Shown here piece by piece: positions 10,746 through 12,128 of a stretch of 12,128 bases of DNA; the first letter of the stretch is position 1; every line of letters starts with the position of its first letter. Below the pieces are notes generated by a model. It made no database searches, was not told the DNA's origin, and saw only the letters and a program-made list of their open reading frames with translations. Position numbers and translations under genes: made by a program. Origin of the DNA: Patescibacteria group bacterium (GTDB taxonomy: Bacteria; Patescibacteriota; Minisyncoccia; Moranbacterales; UBA1568); assembly GCA_030916545.1 (NCBI GenBank), contig JAUPWI010000005.1, positions 1 through 12,128 on the forward strand, written 5' to 3'.

Positions 10746-12128
10746 CTAGAGCGTCGTTTCTCCGGAAACATCAGTACCGCGCTTATGCTTGATAAAACCG
10801 ATAGTCGCAAGTCCCACCGCTACGGCCGCGGCGATGAGAGACACCAGCAACAACAGGTCCCTCTTCGCATTGCTCTGAGTCACCGGAAGAGTATCTGCTA
10901 CTGTTGCCGCTTCGACCTCAGGAATGACCGTAACCGCCTGTGCCGTCTTGACGAAAGCGATCGGCTCGCTCTTGGCTGTTATCTTCCCTGTATTGTCGGT
11001 GACCGCCACATAGGCTTCGTGATTCCCATCCTCGAGATTCTTATCCAGCTCATAAGTCCAGTTTCCCTCGCTGTCGGTCTTGACGGTCAGGACAATCGGA
11101 TCGCTGTAGATATATATGGTCACGAAACTATTCGGGAGTCCCCTCCCCTCCAAACGAAGCTTCTGTTCTCCATTCTCAGACGGTTTCACACTCACGTTCC
11201 GGATCGCATAATTCTGCTTGATTTCTCCGTTCGTCTTCGGACTCTCGAATACGATCCGATCACTCTGGTCCCCCGGAGAATACTTCACTGGATCAAATCC
11301 GCTCTTCACTTCGTCTCCGTCGATGAATCCATCAAGATCGCTGTCAGCAGCCTGAGGATCGCTACCATAACGGACTTCGTCAATATCACTCAGACCGTCT
11401 TTATCGCTATCACGTTCAGGAAAACACTTTTCCGGTTGGGTCTGACAATAATCGAAGATGCGCTTCCTCTGCTGATCCGGATTCCCATCGGAAGTATTCA
11501 CCGCCTCATCTTTCGGTATTTGAAACTCCTCCTCCATTTTTTGCATCATGATAAGCTTTTGAGTCCTGTTCATTTCAAACGGGATGAATCCGTCATCTGA
11601 AGAAGTCCCCTCGACTGTTCCTGCGTCCTGATTCGCTATAACGATTTTTCGTTGCCCACTGCCATATTCTCCGTAGATGTTTTTTACCTTGACTCTGAGA
11701 TAAAACTCCCCGTTTGGAAACTCTTTCGACGAAAATCTGAGATTCCAACCGGTACTAGAAACCTGCGACCCCTTCCCGATATACTTATACGTATTCGATC
11801 CGATTGGCACCAGATAGTATTCCACATTCTGTGCGCCCCGCACATCACCCTTGATCTCAAATGTGTCACGGAAGACCGTTCCTTCGCCGACATTGAGAAA
11901 AGAGAAGGCTGGAGTGACAATACCCGTGCCCGAAACTCCTGTCTCTGTCTGTGAATTTAGAGTACTTGTCTCCTGGGTCACCGTGCCCGTGGACGCGACT
12001 GCAGTATCGTAAATGCAACTCTGTTCAAATGCGGGCTGCGTATACTCCACGCAATCGGATGGGGACTTTGACACCAATGATCGTGTCCGTTTGCCGGTCG
12101 ATTGGCACGCCCCCCAACCGGAATAAGC
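10746..12128 (-). CDS. Cell-surface protein with TSP1-like, Ig-like and Ca-binding repeats (5' end beyond window)
   Basis: 460 residues are visible and the frame is open through the right edge, so the N-terminus is missing; TTG 12077 is not a true start. The first residues, YSGWGACQSTGKRTR, then DC and QSC, resemble a thrombospondin type-1 repeat (W..WxxC...G.RTR...C...C). Next comes a low-complexity Ser/Thr linker, a beta-rich Ig-like region (about 72-166), and two acidic calcium-loop repeats of the thrombospondin type-3/dockerin style (DSDKDGLSDIDEV and DSDLDGFIDGDEV, from about residue 240). A second Ig-like domain (about 325-400) and a C-terminal membrane helix (about 424-447) with a basic cytosolic tail (KHKRG) follow. 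It is probably an anchored adhesin or envelope protein. It is the first visible gene of the unit with the kinase and CbiM. The exact ligand is unknown. Confidence 0.8.
   Translation of the reverse strand, partial: AYSGWGACQSTGKRTRSLVSKSPSDCVEYTQPAFEQSCIYDTAVASTGTVTQETSTLNSQTETGVSGTGIVTPAFSFLNVGEGTVFRDTFEIKGDVRGAQNVEYYLVPIGSNTYKYIGKGSQVSSTGWNLRFSSKEFPNGEFYLRVKVKNIYGEYGSGQRKIVIANQDAGTVEGTSSDDGFIPFEMNRTQKLIMMQKMEEEFQIPKDEAVNTSDGNPDQQRKRIFDYCQTQPEKCFPERDSDKDGLSDIDEVRYGSDPQAADSDLDGFIDGDEVKSGFDPVKYSPGDQSDRIVFESPKTNGEIKQNYAIRNVSVKPSENGEQKLRLEGRGLPNSFVTIYIYSDPIVLTVKTDSEGNWTYELDKNLEDGNHEAYVAVTDNTGKITAKSEPIAFVKTAQAVTVIPEVEAATVADTLPVTQSNAKRDLLLLVSLIAAAVAVGLATIGFIKHKRGTDVSGETTL

Noticed and set aside
10721..10810. 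Longer kinase start at 10810
   Set aside because: It would overlap the end of the surface-protein gene; ATG 10720 has GGAGAG upstream and is followed directly by a normal N-terminal region.
1..12128. CRISPR arrays, tRNA/rRNA genes, insertion sequences, attachment sites
   Set aside because: No regularly spaced repeats, cloverleaf with conserved T-arm, transposase or terminal inverted repeats were seen by eye.

Overview
The window reads as bacterial chromosome of roughly even base composition, with short intergenic gaps and most genes on the minus strand. TrmB-like regulators, short membrane-anchored surface proteins with calcium-loop repeats, and the general gene style would suit a Patescibacteria (CPR) or similar uncultured lineage. 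No marker gene settles this, so the assignment is weak.

Left end (1-2540). The 5' end of argS (minus) runs off the left edge. Next comes a TrmB-type HTH regulator (minus), visibly richer in A+T than its surroundings. Diverging from it on the plus strand is a short transcription unit: a compact radical SAM enzyme (1360-2307), then a 22-residue peptide ORF (2354-2422) that is easily missed, then a strong intrinsic terminator (2508-2538). The peptide has an exceptional Shine-Dalgarno match, complementary to nearly the whole 16S 3' tail. A lone radical SAM enzyme plus a tiny, very well-initiated peptide plus a divergent regulator is the layout of a ribosomally made, post-translationally modified peptide (RiPP) locus. 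I do not recognise the family, and this is the most interesting part of the window. The RNA between the peptide stop and the terminator can form several stable helices, and the peptide frame stays open past its TAG up to the terminator.

Middle (2577-7244, minus). This is a complete copper-resistance operon: CsoR repressor, DUF305 protein, CopA-type Cu(I) P1B-ATPase, an HMA-domain/DsbD-like membrane protein, and a membrane-anchored cupredoxin. A consensus promoter (TTGACA, 17-nt spacer, TATGAT) lies upstream of csoR, and a CsoR-type palindrome ATACCC-N6-GGGTAT fills its spacer. Copper sensing by CsoR should therefore derepress export (CopA, HMA/DsbD-like protein) and periplasmic or cell-surface copper handling (cupredoxin, DUF305).

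Right part (7257-12128, minus). A closely packed series reads, in transcription order: the C-terminal part of a large surface protein (thrombospondin type-1-like motif, Ig-like domains, Ca-binding repeats, C-terminal membrane anchor; it runs off the right edge), a membrane sensor histidine kinase with no response regulator in view, a CbiM-type Co/Ni transporter subunit, a PDGLE-domain (CbiN-like) subunit, and a metallophosphoesterase. The phosphoesterase is interrupted by an in-frame TAG, and the rest of its catalytic domain continues in the same frame after the stop. An intrinsic terminator separates this unit from the copper operon.

No tRNA, rRNA, CRISPR array or insertion sequence was seen.
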